Source: Ruminococcaceae bacterium UBA5579 (lineage in GTDB: Bacteria > Bacillota > Clostridia > Oscillospirales > Ruminococcaceae). Taken from it: DNA of 5,496 nucleotides. The stretch lies in NCBI GenBank assembly GCA_002425305.1, contig DILZ01000025.1, positions 22,443 through 27,938 of the forward strand, read 5' to 3'. The notes below the pieces were generated by a model. The model saw only the letters and a list, made by a program, of their open reading frames with translations, did no database searches and was not told where the DNA came from. Made by a program: the position numbers and the translations under genes. Within the stretch, counting starts at the first letter, position 1. Every line of letters begins with the position of its first letter. Shown here in pieces: positions 1 to 5,368 of this stretch.

Positions 1-22
1 AATGTTAGCTTTAGTTTACATT
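1..22 (+). repeat. 22-bp inverted repeat, left arm
   Basis: This segment is the exact reverse complement of 285-306, without a mismatch. Identity stops sharply on the inner side (base 23 does not pair with 284). The outer limit is unknown because the window starts here. The arm is itself an imperfect dyad with outer halves AATGT and ACATT. It lies inside the dnaE reading frame. It could be a recombinase or regulator site, or a contig-edge artefact. Confidence 0.9.
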
Positions 23-291
23 ACAGCTTTGAAAACGCCGAGGAACTGCCCGAAAAAAAGCCTAAAAAGTTGTATGTCAAGCTCGACAGCGAGAACGACC
101 CGCGCGCCTACGCGGTAAAAAAAGCATTGTCAGCGTATCGCGGCATAAGCGAGGCATTGGTGAGCTTTGCGGACACCCGGAAAAGCAGAAGCGTGCGCGG
201 ACTGCGCGGCGTTCGAATATGTCCGCCGCTCATCAACGCGCTAAAGAGGATATGCGGTGAGCAAAACGTTGTCGAAGTGAGCAAAATGTAA
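1..291 (+). CDS. dnaE: DNA polymerase III subunit alpha, C-terminal end (5' partial)
   Basis: This is the last 96 codons of a gene that begins before the window; the frame is open from base 1 and ends at TAA 289-291. The tail resembles the C-terminus of bacterial DnaE: a KKLYVKL strand (compare the usual lyLRL), a middle segment ending in LVSFADTRKS, and a closing helix INALKRICGEQNVVEV, very like the typical LxxLxxLxGxxNV ending. DnaE is the polymerizing subunit of the replicative polymerase; this region lies beyond the catalytic core, in the C-terminal part concerned with single-strand DNA and clamp-loader contacts, so no catalytic residues are visible. The TTG at 70 is an internal leucine codon and not a start. 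Both ends of the visible piece lie in copies of a 22-bp inverted repeat, and the right copy supplies the last Lys-Met and the stop codon, so the natural C-terminus may have been altered. Recognition is by family pattern only. Confidence 0.77.
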   Translation, partial: NVSFSLHYSFENAEELPEKKPKKLYVKLDSENDPRAYAVKKALSAYRGISEALVSFADTRKSRSVRGLRGVRICPPLINALKRICGEQNVVEVSKM

Positions 292-306
292 ACTAAAGCT
301 AACATT
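285..306 (-). repeat. 22-bp inverted repeat, right arm
   Basis: This is the exact reverse complement of 1-22. It covers the final ATG and TAA stop of dnaE (286-291) and the first 15 bases of the following spacer, ending 18 bp before the -35 box of the regulator promoter. The arm-to-arm distance is 284 bp centre to centre. The location between a gene end and a promoter would suit an operator. The exact pairing with a site inside dnaE is unexplained. Confidence 0.9.
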
Positions 307-324
307 TTTGTTACGGAGAGTTGA

Positions 325-353
325 TTGAAAAAAGACGAAAAAAGTGTTATAAT
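325..353 (+). promoter_or_regulatory. Sigma-A promoter of the XRE/AbrB regulator gene
   Basis: The -35 box TTGAAA (325-330) and -10 box TATAAT (348-353) are separated by 17 bp, and an extended -10 TGT sits at 345-347. Transcription would begin near 360, leaving an unusually short leader of about 12 nucleotides that starts almost at the Shine-Dalgarno sequence GAGGTGA (361-367). It is the only promoter seen upstream of the three genes that follow. Confidence 0.82.
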
Positions 354-371
354 TTATTTCGAGGTGAGTGA

Positions 372-749
372 ATGGAATTTAACAACCTGAAAATATTTCG
401 CAAGAAAAACGGCTACACGCAGGAGCAGATCGCGGAAAAGATCGGCGTGTCGCGGCAGGCTGTGGCAAAATGGGAACGCGGCGAGGCTCTGCCCGATATA
501 GAAAACATAGTTGCTTTGGCGGATATCTATGAGGTAACCATTGACTCGCTTGTGAGAAACGTTGCCGCTTACGGAGGAAAATCCCCGGAAAAACAGCATA
601 TGTTCGGGCTTGTGCGGGTTAACGACAAGGGACAGATAACACTTCCGAAGCAGTGCAGGGAAATTTTCAATATCAAAACAGCCGATACGCTTCTGGTTCT
701 CGGAGATGAGGACAGAGGAATAGCGCTTGTAAAGGTTGACGAGATGTAA
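372..749 (+). CDS. XRE-type HTH and SpoVT/AbrB two-domain transcriptional regulator
   Basis: This 125-residue cytoplasmic protein carries two DNA-binding modules. Residues about 6-61 form a Cro/C1-type helix-turn-helix, with TQEQIAEKIGVSRQAVAKWERG spanning helices 2 and 3 (recognition helix near residues 27-35) and the usual LPDIENIVALADIYEVTIDSL continuation. Residues about 78-124 match the SpoVT/AbrB swapped-hairpin fold, with VNDKGQITLPKQCREIF followed by a LLVLGDEDRGIALVK strand pair. The ATG at 372 has GAGGTGA five to six bases upstream. Small regulators of this design commonly sit directly in front of ABC-transporter genes and probably control them; here only 10 bases separate it from a gene whose first 40 or so codons are an ABC ATPase. 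Autoregulation is plausible given the inverted-repeat arm just upstream of its promoter. The ligand and target genes cannot be read from the sequence. Confidence 0.88.
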   Translation: MEFNNLKIFRKKNGYTQEQIAEKIGVSRQAVAKWERGEALPDIENIVALADIYEVTIDSLVRNVAAYGGKSPEKQHMFGLVRVNDKGQITLPKQCREIFNIKTADTLLVLGDEDRGIALVKVDEM

Positions 750-754
750 AGGAG
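748..754 (+). promoter_or_regulatory. Ribosome binding site fixing the start of the chimeric gene at 760
   Basis: AAAGGAG begins within the stop codon of the regulator gene and ends five bases before ATG 760. It lies downstream of the alternative TTG at 736, which would overlap the regulator gene and encode nonsense before MYAVETRGL, so 760 is the right start. Confidence 0.85.
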
Positions 755-759
755 AAAAT

Positions 760-1452
760 ATGTACGCTGTTGAAACAAGGGGACTTATCAAGAAGTACAA
801 GACCAAAGCCGCTGTTTCGGGGCTTGACCTTGCCGTTAACGAGGGCGAGATATACGCGCTTCTCGGCGTGAACGGCGCGGGAAAGACCACGACGATAGGC
901 AAAATGTCGGCAAACTTCAAGGCGCAGGGCAAGAAGGTGATAGTGGCGGCGGCTGATACGTTCCGCGCGGCGGCTATCGACCAGCTTAATGTCTGGACGG
1001 ACAGAGCAGGCGTGGATATCGTCAAGCACGGTGAGGGCAGCGACCCCGCAGCGGTGATTTTTGACGCTATCTCGGCGGCGAAGGCTCGCGGCGCGGACAT
1101 AGTTTTGTGCGATACGGCGGGCAGACTCCATAACAAGAAAAACCTTATGGAGGAGCTGAAAAAGATAGCGCGCGTTATCTCCCGCGAATTGCCCGAGGCG
1201 AGCGTCGAAACGCTGCTCGTTCTGGACGCGACTACGGGTCAGAACGCCGTAAATCAGGCGCAGCTTTTCAGCGAAACGGCTGATATCACGGGGATAGTTC
1301 TGACAAAGCTGGACGGTACGGCAAAAGGCGGCATCATAATCCCTATCAAGAATGAGCTGGGGCTTTCCGTAAAGCTCGTCGGCGTCGGCGAGAAGATAGA
1401 CGATTTACAGCCATTTGTGCCGGAGGATTATGTGAACGCGCTTTTTGAGTAA
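760..1452 (+). CDS. ftsY: Chimeric gene: ABC-transporter ATPase N-terminus joined to FtsY GTPase (G) domain
   Basis: The 230-residue product has two parts. Residues 1-35 read as the start of an ABC-transporter ATPase: [19 protein letters not shown] with the A-loop Tyr13, then [14 protein letters not shown] leading into Walker A. From [10 protein letters not shown] (36-45) on, the protein is the SRP-receptor GTPase Fts[23 protein letters not shown] (66-72), GSDPAAV (93-99), [13 protein letters not shown] (118-130), [12 protein letters not shown] (152-163), [10 protein letters not shown] (182-191), [12 protein letters not shown] (208-219) and an NALFE ending. FtsY docks ribosome-SRP complexes at the membrane for cotranslational insertion. 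All five GTPase motifs survive, but the A region and the four-helix N domain, needed for pairing with Ffh, are absent; intact FtsY is around 300 residues or more. The ABC signature, Walker B and H-loop are also absent. No frameshift or stop marks the join. The product is probably non-functional as either protein, or an assembly chimera. FtsY identity of the C-terminal part is very secure. Confidence 0.93.
   Translation: MYAVETRGLIKKYKTKAAVSGLDLAVNEGEIYALLGVNGAGKTTTIGKMSANFKAQGKKVIVAAADTFRAAAIDQLNVWTDRAGVDIVKHGEGSDPAAVIFDAISAAKARGADIVLCDTAGRLHNKKNLMEELKKIARVISRELPEASVETLLVLDATTGQNAVNQAQLFSETADITGIVLTKLDGTAKGGIIIPIKNELGLSVKLVGVGEKIDDLQPFVPEDYVNALFE
856..900 (+). other. Junction between ABC ATPase and FtsY sequence at the P-loop
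   Basis: Codons for [15 protein letters not shown] lie here. Upstream of this stretch the protein is ABC-like; downstream it is FtsY-like. [11 protein letters not shown] (865-897) would suit either family, so the crossover cannot be placed more precisely. A shared P-loop coding sequence of roughly 30 bp is long enough to support homologous recombination or to confuse a short-k-mer assembler. Confidence 0.8.
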
Positions 1453-1486
1453 ACCTTTACAACAGCCTTAATGAAAGGATATCATT

Positions 1487-2821
1487 ATGGAAAACACTCA
1501 AGAAAAACCGCAAATGTCTAAAGAGCAGAAGCGAGCCTCTCTGCTTTTGTCGATCGCGTTATGCACGCTGCTTGCTACTAACGCGCTGCTTGGAATTTTT
1601 AGGACGAGGGGCGTTGCGGCTCTTGTTCCGGTGTGTATCGCCTCGTGCGGCGTTTCTGCCGTTTTGGCGATAGTTGTTTTGATTTTTATTATTCGAGACT
1701 ACAAAAAATTGACCGAAAAGAAGCGCAGCATTATATGCTGCGTGGCGCTTTTAGTGCTTTGCGGCTTGGAAATATCTATGTGCGCGTCCGCTGTTTCGGA
1801 TATTAACGCAAGGCGAAACGCCGAAAACAGCGCGGTGCTTTTCATTAAGGACAAGTATGGGATAGATGCGGAGGCGAATTATCGGAGAACGTTTTCATAC
1901 CACGGCGAAAATTTGGTGACCATTGATATGAAGGCGGGCGACAAGGCGTTTTGTGTGGAGAGCTTCACGGACACCGATGGCAACACAAAGCTCGCCGACA
2001 ATTATCAGCTTGACGAGATAACGCAAGCCGTTATCGACGAGGTGAACCGCGTTTACCCGGACGGAATACTTCGCTATATCGGAATTTTCGGCAGCGAAAG
2101 TCTCCACTCTGTTTATTTGAAGCGTTTTGACGGAACGAACCTGGACGAGGTTTTAGACGGAAATCACGGTAGTATTTACGTGGATTTCGCCGATACGGAA
2201 TTCGATTTGGACGATCCGCTTTTTGAAAAGCTGGACGCTTGGGGAATCAAGCCGCGCTTTACTTCTTTTGATACGAGAGAGCACCTTGATGAATTTGTCG
2301 CCTCGGGCGATATCAGATATGTTTCGGACATGGATATGCGTTACGCGAGATATGCGCCCTGCATAACCGACCGCGTAATATACGAGGACGGAAAAACCGT
2401 CCGCAGAATGTTCGATCTGTGGTCGCAGGGAGATATACAATACTGCTATGTGTACGGCAGCAACGACGAGGGCTTTACAAGTCCCGGTATCACTATATCG
2501 AAAAACGGTATGAAAGAAATTGAGGCCGAATGTTGGGAACACAGAATGAGCGAGCTTGTGAAGACCCCGGTGTCGAATGTCTATGCGCTTGACGGCAAGA
2601 GCGGCACACATTTGATCTATTACCCTCTTGAAGCTCTGAACAATGTTTCCGTTGAGAACATCGGTGCGTTATGGATAGGCGGCAGGGAGACAAGTTGGGT
2701 ACCCGGCGTCGCAACGGCTTCCGTCTATGGAGATCACGCGGTATTCGATCTGCCGTATGCCGCCACGGAGTTCGTGCTTGTCGATACAACCGGCACAGGC
2801 GGCGCGGACAAGGAGATATGA
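1487..2821 (+). CDS. Unrecognised membrane protein: three TM segments and a large extracytoplasmic domain
   Basis: I do not recognise this 444-residue protein. It starts at ATG 1487 with AAAGGA (1474-1479) seven bases upstream. A lysine-rich N-terminus is followed by hydrophobic segments at about 18-38, 43-69 and 81-103. The basic loop RDYKKLTEKKR between segments 2 and 3 and the basic N-terminus suggest an N-in topology, which puts the C-terminal 340 residues outside the membrane. That part is acidic and rich in aromatic residues, with no lipobox, sortase motif or known catalytic signature that I can see. An early portion, AVLFIKDKYGIDAEANY to DNYQLDEITQAVIDEV (about 116-188), looks like one compact alpha/beta unit; the remainder to about 430 may be one or two more. 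It follows the ftsY sequence by 34 bases without a terminator, so it is probably co-transcribed, and its stop runs into the HAD gene. Base composition matches the housekeeping genes. It does not look like an ABC permease. Confidence 0.85.
   Translation: MENTQEKPQMSKEQKRASLLLSIALCTLLATNALLGIFRTRGVAALVPVCIASCGVSAVLAIVVLIFIIRDYKKLTEKKRSIICCVALLVLCGLEISMCASAVSDINARRNAENSAVLFIKDKYGIDAEANYRRTFSYHGENLVTIDMKAGDKAFCVESFTDTDGNTKLADNYQLDEITQAVIDEVNRVYPDGILRYIGIFGSESLHSVYLKRFDGTNLDEVLDGNHGSIYVDFADTEFDLDDPLFEKLDAWGIKPRFTSFDTREHLDEFVASGDIRYVSDMDMRYARYAPCITDRVIYEDGKTVRRMFDLWSQGDIQYCYVYGSNDEGFTSPGITISKNGMKEIEAECWEHRMSELVKTPVSNVYALDGKSGTHLIYYPLEALNNVSVENIGALWIGGRETSWVPGVATASVYGDHAVFDLPYAATEFVLVDTTGTGGADKEI
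2811..2815 (+). promoter_or_regulatory. Ribosome binding site of the HAD gene inside the preceding gene
   Basis: AGGAG lies in the last codons of the membrane-protein gene, six bases before GTG 2822 and nine before ATG 2825. Both spacings are workable. I prefer ATG 2825 because the protein then begins MHRNLLFDLDQT, the usual family start; GTG 2822 would add one methionine. Confidence 0.65.
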
Positions 2822-2824
2822 GTG

Positions 2825-3544
2825 ATGCATCGAAATTTATTGTTTGATCTGGATCAAACTTTACTTGATTTTCACGCTTCGGAACACGTTGCATTGAAAG
2901 CTGTCATGGAAATGAACAGTCAGGCGTTCACGGAAGAGCGATATGATTCCTTTAAGCAGATCAATAAACAGCTTTGGCTTGAATTTGAGAAAGGAATGAT
3001 CTCCAAAGCTGAGCTGTTTGAGACGAGATTCAAGATCTTATTTGAGGAGTGTGGATGCAATACTAATGGAATGGATCTTATGAAAATAAACAGCGATTTC
3101 ATAGATTATATGTCGCAAAATGGGATCTTTATGGATGGCGCACTTGATTTCCTGAAAAAGGTTGTGGATAGTGTACCTAATGTAAGGATATATATCATCA
3201 CAAATGGGGCAACAAGAAATGCAAAGGGAAGAATTGCTGCCACAGGACTGAATGATTATATATGTGATTTGTTCGTAAGCGAATCAATGGGGGTATCTAA
3301 ACCATCATATGAATATTTTGATATTGTAAAAAAGACAATTAACGATCCCGACAAGAGCTACATTGTCATTGGAGACTCGCTTACATCAGATATGCTCGGA
3401 GCAAAGAACGCGGACCTCACAAGTTGTTGGTTTATGCCGGAGGGCGATGTCAAAGAAGCAATGAAAGAATATGAAATTGACTACATAGCTTCATCTTTTG
3501 ATGACCTATTTGACATAGTAATAAAATGGTCAGCTACTTTATAA
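2825..3544 (+). CDS. HAD-superfamily hydrolase, YjjG/YfnB-like nucleotidase type
   Basis: This 239-residue cytoplasmic phosphatase has all four HAD motifs. Motif I is FDLDQTLLD, with nucleophile Asp8 and acid/base Asp10; motif II is ITNGA with Thr126; motif III is Lys159 in VSKPSYEYF; motif IV is IGDSLTSDMLGA with Asp184 and Asp189. A helical cap of about 80-90 residues between motifs I and II marks the C1-cap (subfamily I) type. ITNGATxxxxxR and SExMGxxKPxxEYF resemble YjjG/YfnB proteins, which hydrolyse nucleoside monophosphates, often damaged pyrimidine nucleotides. The exact substrate is inference. If it is a house-cleaning nucleotidase, its position before rdgB makes sense. The gene is clearly more AT-rich than its neighbours: hand counts give 20/60 GC at 2821-2880 and 17/60 at 3061-3120, against 33/60 at 3901-3960 in rdgB. 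That suggests a separate origin. It directly abuts the membrane-protein gene and is probably translationally coupled to it. Confidence 0.88.
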   Translation: MHRNLLFDLDQTLLDFHASEHVALKAVMEMNSQAFTEERYDSFKQINKQLWLEFEKGMISKAELFETRFKILFEECGCNTNGMDLMKINSDFIDYMSQNGIFMDGALDFLKKVVDSVPNVRIYIITNGATRNAKGRIAATGLNDYICDLFVSESMGVSKPSYEYFDIVKKTINDPDKSYIVIGDSLTSDMLGAKNADLTSCWFMPEGDVKEAMKEYEIDYIASSFDDLFDIVIKWSATL

Positions 3545-3581
3545 AAATGATGAACGGAACAAGATAATAATATTTATATTG

Positions 3582-3605
3582 ATCTGTCATAACATGAGGT
3601 CAGAT
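3582..3605 (+). repeat. Small imperfect hairpin in the HAD-rdgB spacer
   Basis: ATCTG (3582-3586) pairs with CAGAT (3601-3605). Directly inside, TCAT (3587-3590) pairs with ATGA (3594-3597) around an AAC loop, with a three-base bulge GGT. No T-run follows, so it is not a standard terminator, though it is the only candidate for ending the upstream transcript. Confidence 0.4.
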
Positions 3606-3606
3606 A

Positions 3607-3624
3607 AATAAATTCCAATTTATT
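3607..3624. repeat. AT-rich palindrome upstream of the rdgB promoter
   Basis: Two perfect 8-base arms, AATAAATT and AATTTATT, are separated by CC. The two-base gap makes it unlikely as an RNA hairpin but suitable as a dimer-binding DNA site. It ends 27 bp before the -35 box. In such AT-rich DNA a chance palindrome is possible. Confidence 0.4.
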
Positions 3625-3651
3625 GAGCAGCTTAAGCAAACGTTCAAGGTC

Positions 3652-3680
3652 TTGACATCTTGAAAATATTGTGGTATAAT
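3652..3680 (+). promoter_or_regulatory. Consensus sigma-A promoter of the rdgB-yhbY-nadD operon
   Basis: A perfect TTGACA (3652-3657) and a perfect TATAAT (3675-3680) are spaced 17 bp apart, with an extended -10 TGG at 3672-3674. Transcription should start near 3687. The leader is about 28 bases, with Shine-Dalgarno AAAGGAT at 3701-3707 ahead of ATG 3715. It should be a strong constitutive promoter unless repressed, and it marks the rdgB cluster as a separate transcription unit. Confidence 0.9.
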
Positions 3681-3714
3681 AAAAGATAACAATTTTTGCG
3701 AAAGGATCATCTTT

Positions 3715-4353
3715 ATGGAACATCAACAATCGAGTGAAGAACAAGGCACGGTACCCGAACGAAAACGTCTGATAATCGCGTCAAACAACGCAGGCAAGCT
3801 GCGCGAGTTCAAGGAGCTTTTAAGTCCCTACGGCTTTGACGTTGTATCAATGCGCGAGGCGGGATTCAATGAGGAAATAGTCGAGGACGGCGATACGTTC
3901 GAGGAGAACGCTCATATTAAGGCGCGGGCGGTCTTTGAGGCTACGGGAGAACCCACTATAGCCGACGACAGCGGTCTGGAGATCGATTTTCTGGACGGCG
4001 CGCCGGGAGTTTATTCCGCGCGGTATGCGGGCGAGAACGCAACGGATAAGGAACGCTGCGAAAAGGTACTGAGCGAGATGCACGGCGTGGCAAGAGAACT
4101 GCGCGACGCGAGGTTCGTCTGCACGATCTATTTTATCTATGCGGAGGACGACGAGTATTCCGTGCGCGGCGAGGTGAACGGTTACATAGGCGACGAGCCG
4201 CAGGGCAAAAACGGCTTCGGTTACGACCCTATTTTTATGGTGAATGACGACGAGAGTATGGCAGAGCTTGACGAGGAGGAGAAGAACAGGATATCTCACC
4301 GCGCTATGGCATTTCAAAAGCTCTCGGAGATATTGAAGGAGAAATTTTCTTAA
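3715..4353 (+). CDS. rdgB: RdgB/HAM1-type XTP/dITP diphosphatase (non-canonical purine NTP pyrophosphatase)
   Basis: This enzyme hydrolyses XTP, dITP and ITP to the monophosphate and pyrophosphate, keeping deaminated purines out of DNA and RNA. The 212 residues show the full family signature: SNNAGKLREF (23-32), TFEENAHIKA (61-70), ADDSGLEID (83-91) with the acidic pair Asp84-Asp85 involved in metal binding and catalysis, PGVYSARYAG (97-106), GFGYDPIF (167-174) and NRISHRAMA (191-199). ATG 3715 is supported by AAAGGAT and a strong promoter. It gives about 17 extra polar residues before the core LIIASNN, whereas most homologues begin almost at that strand; no other in-frame ATG lies before the core. 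It is the first gene of an operon whose next start codon follows its stop directly. Cytoplasmic, homodimeric in known relatives. Nothing appears to be missing. Confidence 0.96.
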   Translation: MEHQQSSEEQGTVPERKRLIIASNNAGKLREFKELLSPYGFDVVSMREAGFNEEIVEDGDTFEENAHIKARAVFEATGEPTIADDSGLEIDFLDGAPGVYSARYAGENATDKERCEKVLSEMHGVARELRDARFVCTIYFIYAEDDEYSVRGEVNGYIGDEPQGKNGFGYDPIFMVNDDESMAELDEEEKNRISHRAMAFQKLSEILKEKFS

Positions 4354-4749
4354 ATGCTGACAAGTAAGCAAAGAGCAGAGCTGCGTTCGATAGCGCAAAG
4401 CTATGACCCGATATTCTATATCGGGAAATCGGGGATGTCGGACGAGATAATAAACCAGTTGGAGAACGCGATAAACGCGCGGGAGCTTATAAAGCTGGGC
4501 GTTCAGGAGAACTGCGAGTATTCCGCGCGTGAAGCCGCCGAGCTTATCGCGCCGAAGCTGGGAGCGGAGGTCGTTGCGGTGATCGGGCGGAAGTTCGTGC
4601 TGTGGCGCAAGTCCAACAAGACCAAACCCGCGCCGCCTCAGCCTAAGAAGCGGGAGGTAAAGCCGCTTTATAAAGCCAAGGCACAGGAGCGCGGCAAGGT
4701 GATACGCAATCTGCCGAAGTCGAAGAAACAGGTGAAAAATGGCAAGTAA
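4354..4749 (+). CDS. yhbY: YhbY-family RNA-binding (CRM domain) protein
   Basis: Residues about 1-88 form a CRM domain: LTSKQRAELRSIAQSYDPIF, the glycine-rich loop YIGKSGMS (22-29) that contacts RNA, LENAINARELIKLGV (36-50) and VVAVIGRKFVLWRKS (73-87). Bacterial YhbY proteins associate with pre-50S ribosomal particles and assist large-subunit assembly; that role is known for the family and inferred here. The canonical protein is near 97 residues. This one continues for about 43 residues as a low-complexity, Lys/Arg- and Pro-rich tail (KPAPPQPKKREVKPL onward), probably disordered and nucleic-acid binding. The ATG follows the rdgB stop with no gap; AAGGAG at 4336-4341 is 12 bases upstream, a little far, so translational coupling to rdgB is likely. 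Its last 11 bases overlap nadD. Confidence 0.93.
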   Translation: MLTSKQRAELRSIAQSYDPIFYIGKSGMSDEIINQLENAINARELIKLGVQENCEYSAREAAELIAPKLGAEVVAVIGRKFVLWRKSNKTKPAPPQPKKREVKPLYKAKAQERGKVIRNLPKSKKQVKNGK

Positions 4750-5359
4750 GGAGATCAAAACGGGGATATTCGGCGGCGCGTTCAATCCCCCCCACAACGG
4801 ACACGTTAATCTCGCGCGGGAAGCGATAGAGCAGCTTAATCTGCGCAAGCTGATGATAATTCCAACGTTTGAAAGTCCTCATAAGAATACAAAACTGCTG
4901 CCGTTCGAGCAGCGTGCGGAGATGTGCCGCAGAGCTTTCGAGCCGCTTGACGGTTCGGGAAAGTGCGGCTGCAAGGTCGAGATATCCGACATAGAACGCG
5001 AAATGGGCGGCAAGAGCTACACGATAAACACGATAAGAGAGCTTTCCAAACGCTGCCCCGGCGAGCGCTTCTATCTGCTGATAGGCGGCGATATGCTGTT
5101 TTCGTTCAAGGAGTGGTACAAGTACGAGAGCGTACTCAAGGAAAGCACGGTCTGCGCCGTTGCCCGCGAGGACGACAGTTTTACGGATATGGTGGAGTTC
5201 GCCAATCAAATGGGCAGAGTAAAGGTTCTGCCGACAAATGTCGTGGATATTTCGTCAACGGAGATAAGAGAGCGTCTTTCGAACGGCGGCGACGTTTCGG
5301 AGCTTGTTCCGGAAAGCGTTGCGGAATACATTGCGGAAAACGGGCTGTTTCGCAGCTGA
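4739..5359 (+). CDS. nadD: Nicotinate-nucleotide adenylyltransferase
   Basis: NadD transfers AMP from ATP to nicotinate mononucleotide, giving deamido-NAD and pyrophosphate, a central step of NAD synthesis. The 206-residue length is normal for the family. Nucleotidyltransferase motifs are complete: GIFGGAFNPPHNGH (9-22) with the T/HxGH-type histidines, PTFESPHK (42-49), KSYTINTI (92-99), LLIGGDML (113-120) with Trp126 in FKEWYKYESVL, and ISSTEIR (171-177) for phosphate binding, ending VAEYIAENGLF. ATG 4739 overlaps the yhbY tail by 11 bases in another frame, and AGGTGA (4730-4735) lies inside yhbY, which implies coupled translation. In Firmicutes the next genes are often yqeK and rsfS; the window ends before they could be seen. 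Confidence 0.95.
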   Translation: MASKEIKTGIFGGAFNPPHNGHVNLAREAIEQLNLRKLMIIPTFESPHKNTKLLPFEQRAEMCRRAFEPLDGSGKCGCKVEISDIEREMGGKSYTINTIRELSKRCPGERFYLLIGGDMLFSFKEWYKYESVLKESTVCAVAREDDSFTDMVEFANQMGRVKVLPTNVVDISSTEIRERLSNGGDVSELVPESVAEYIAENGLFRS

Positions 5360-5368
5360 CGCGAAGCA

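Noticed and set aside
1..22. GlnR/TnrA-type box in the repeat arm
   Set aside because: TGTTA and TTACA are present but are separated by 8 bases instead of 7, and there is no nitrogen-related gene nearby.
285..306. Possible dif/Xer site in the inverted-repeat arm (ATGTAAACT resembles part of Firmicutes dif)
   Set aside because: Only one half resembles dif; the arm is 22 rather than 28 bp, and the other half and spacer do not fit. Not enough to call a Xer site.
736..759. Upstream TTG start for the chimeric gene
   Set aside because: It overlaps the regulator gene and lies before the AAAGGAG site that positions ribosomes for ATG 760; the added residues fit no ABC N-terminus.
354..1136. Minus-strand open frame of 260 codons
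   Set aside because: It is antisense to the regulator and the fusion gene, both supported by strong motifs; no family resemblance.
1454..1478. CCTTT-AAAGG pairing that could hide the ribosome binding site of the membrane-protein gene
   Set aside because: Only five base pairs across a 15-base loop; easily chance and too weak to propose regulation.
3582..3624. Intrinsic terminator between the HAD gene and rdgB
   Set aside because: The stems are short or AT-only and no T-run follows either one.
3847..4848. Long minus-strand open frame of 333 codons
   Set aside because: It lies antisense to rdgB, yhbY and the nadD start, which are certain. Its Leu/Arg-rich composition is typical of an antisense shadow, and no motif is seen.
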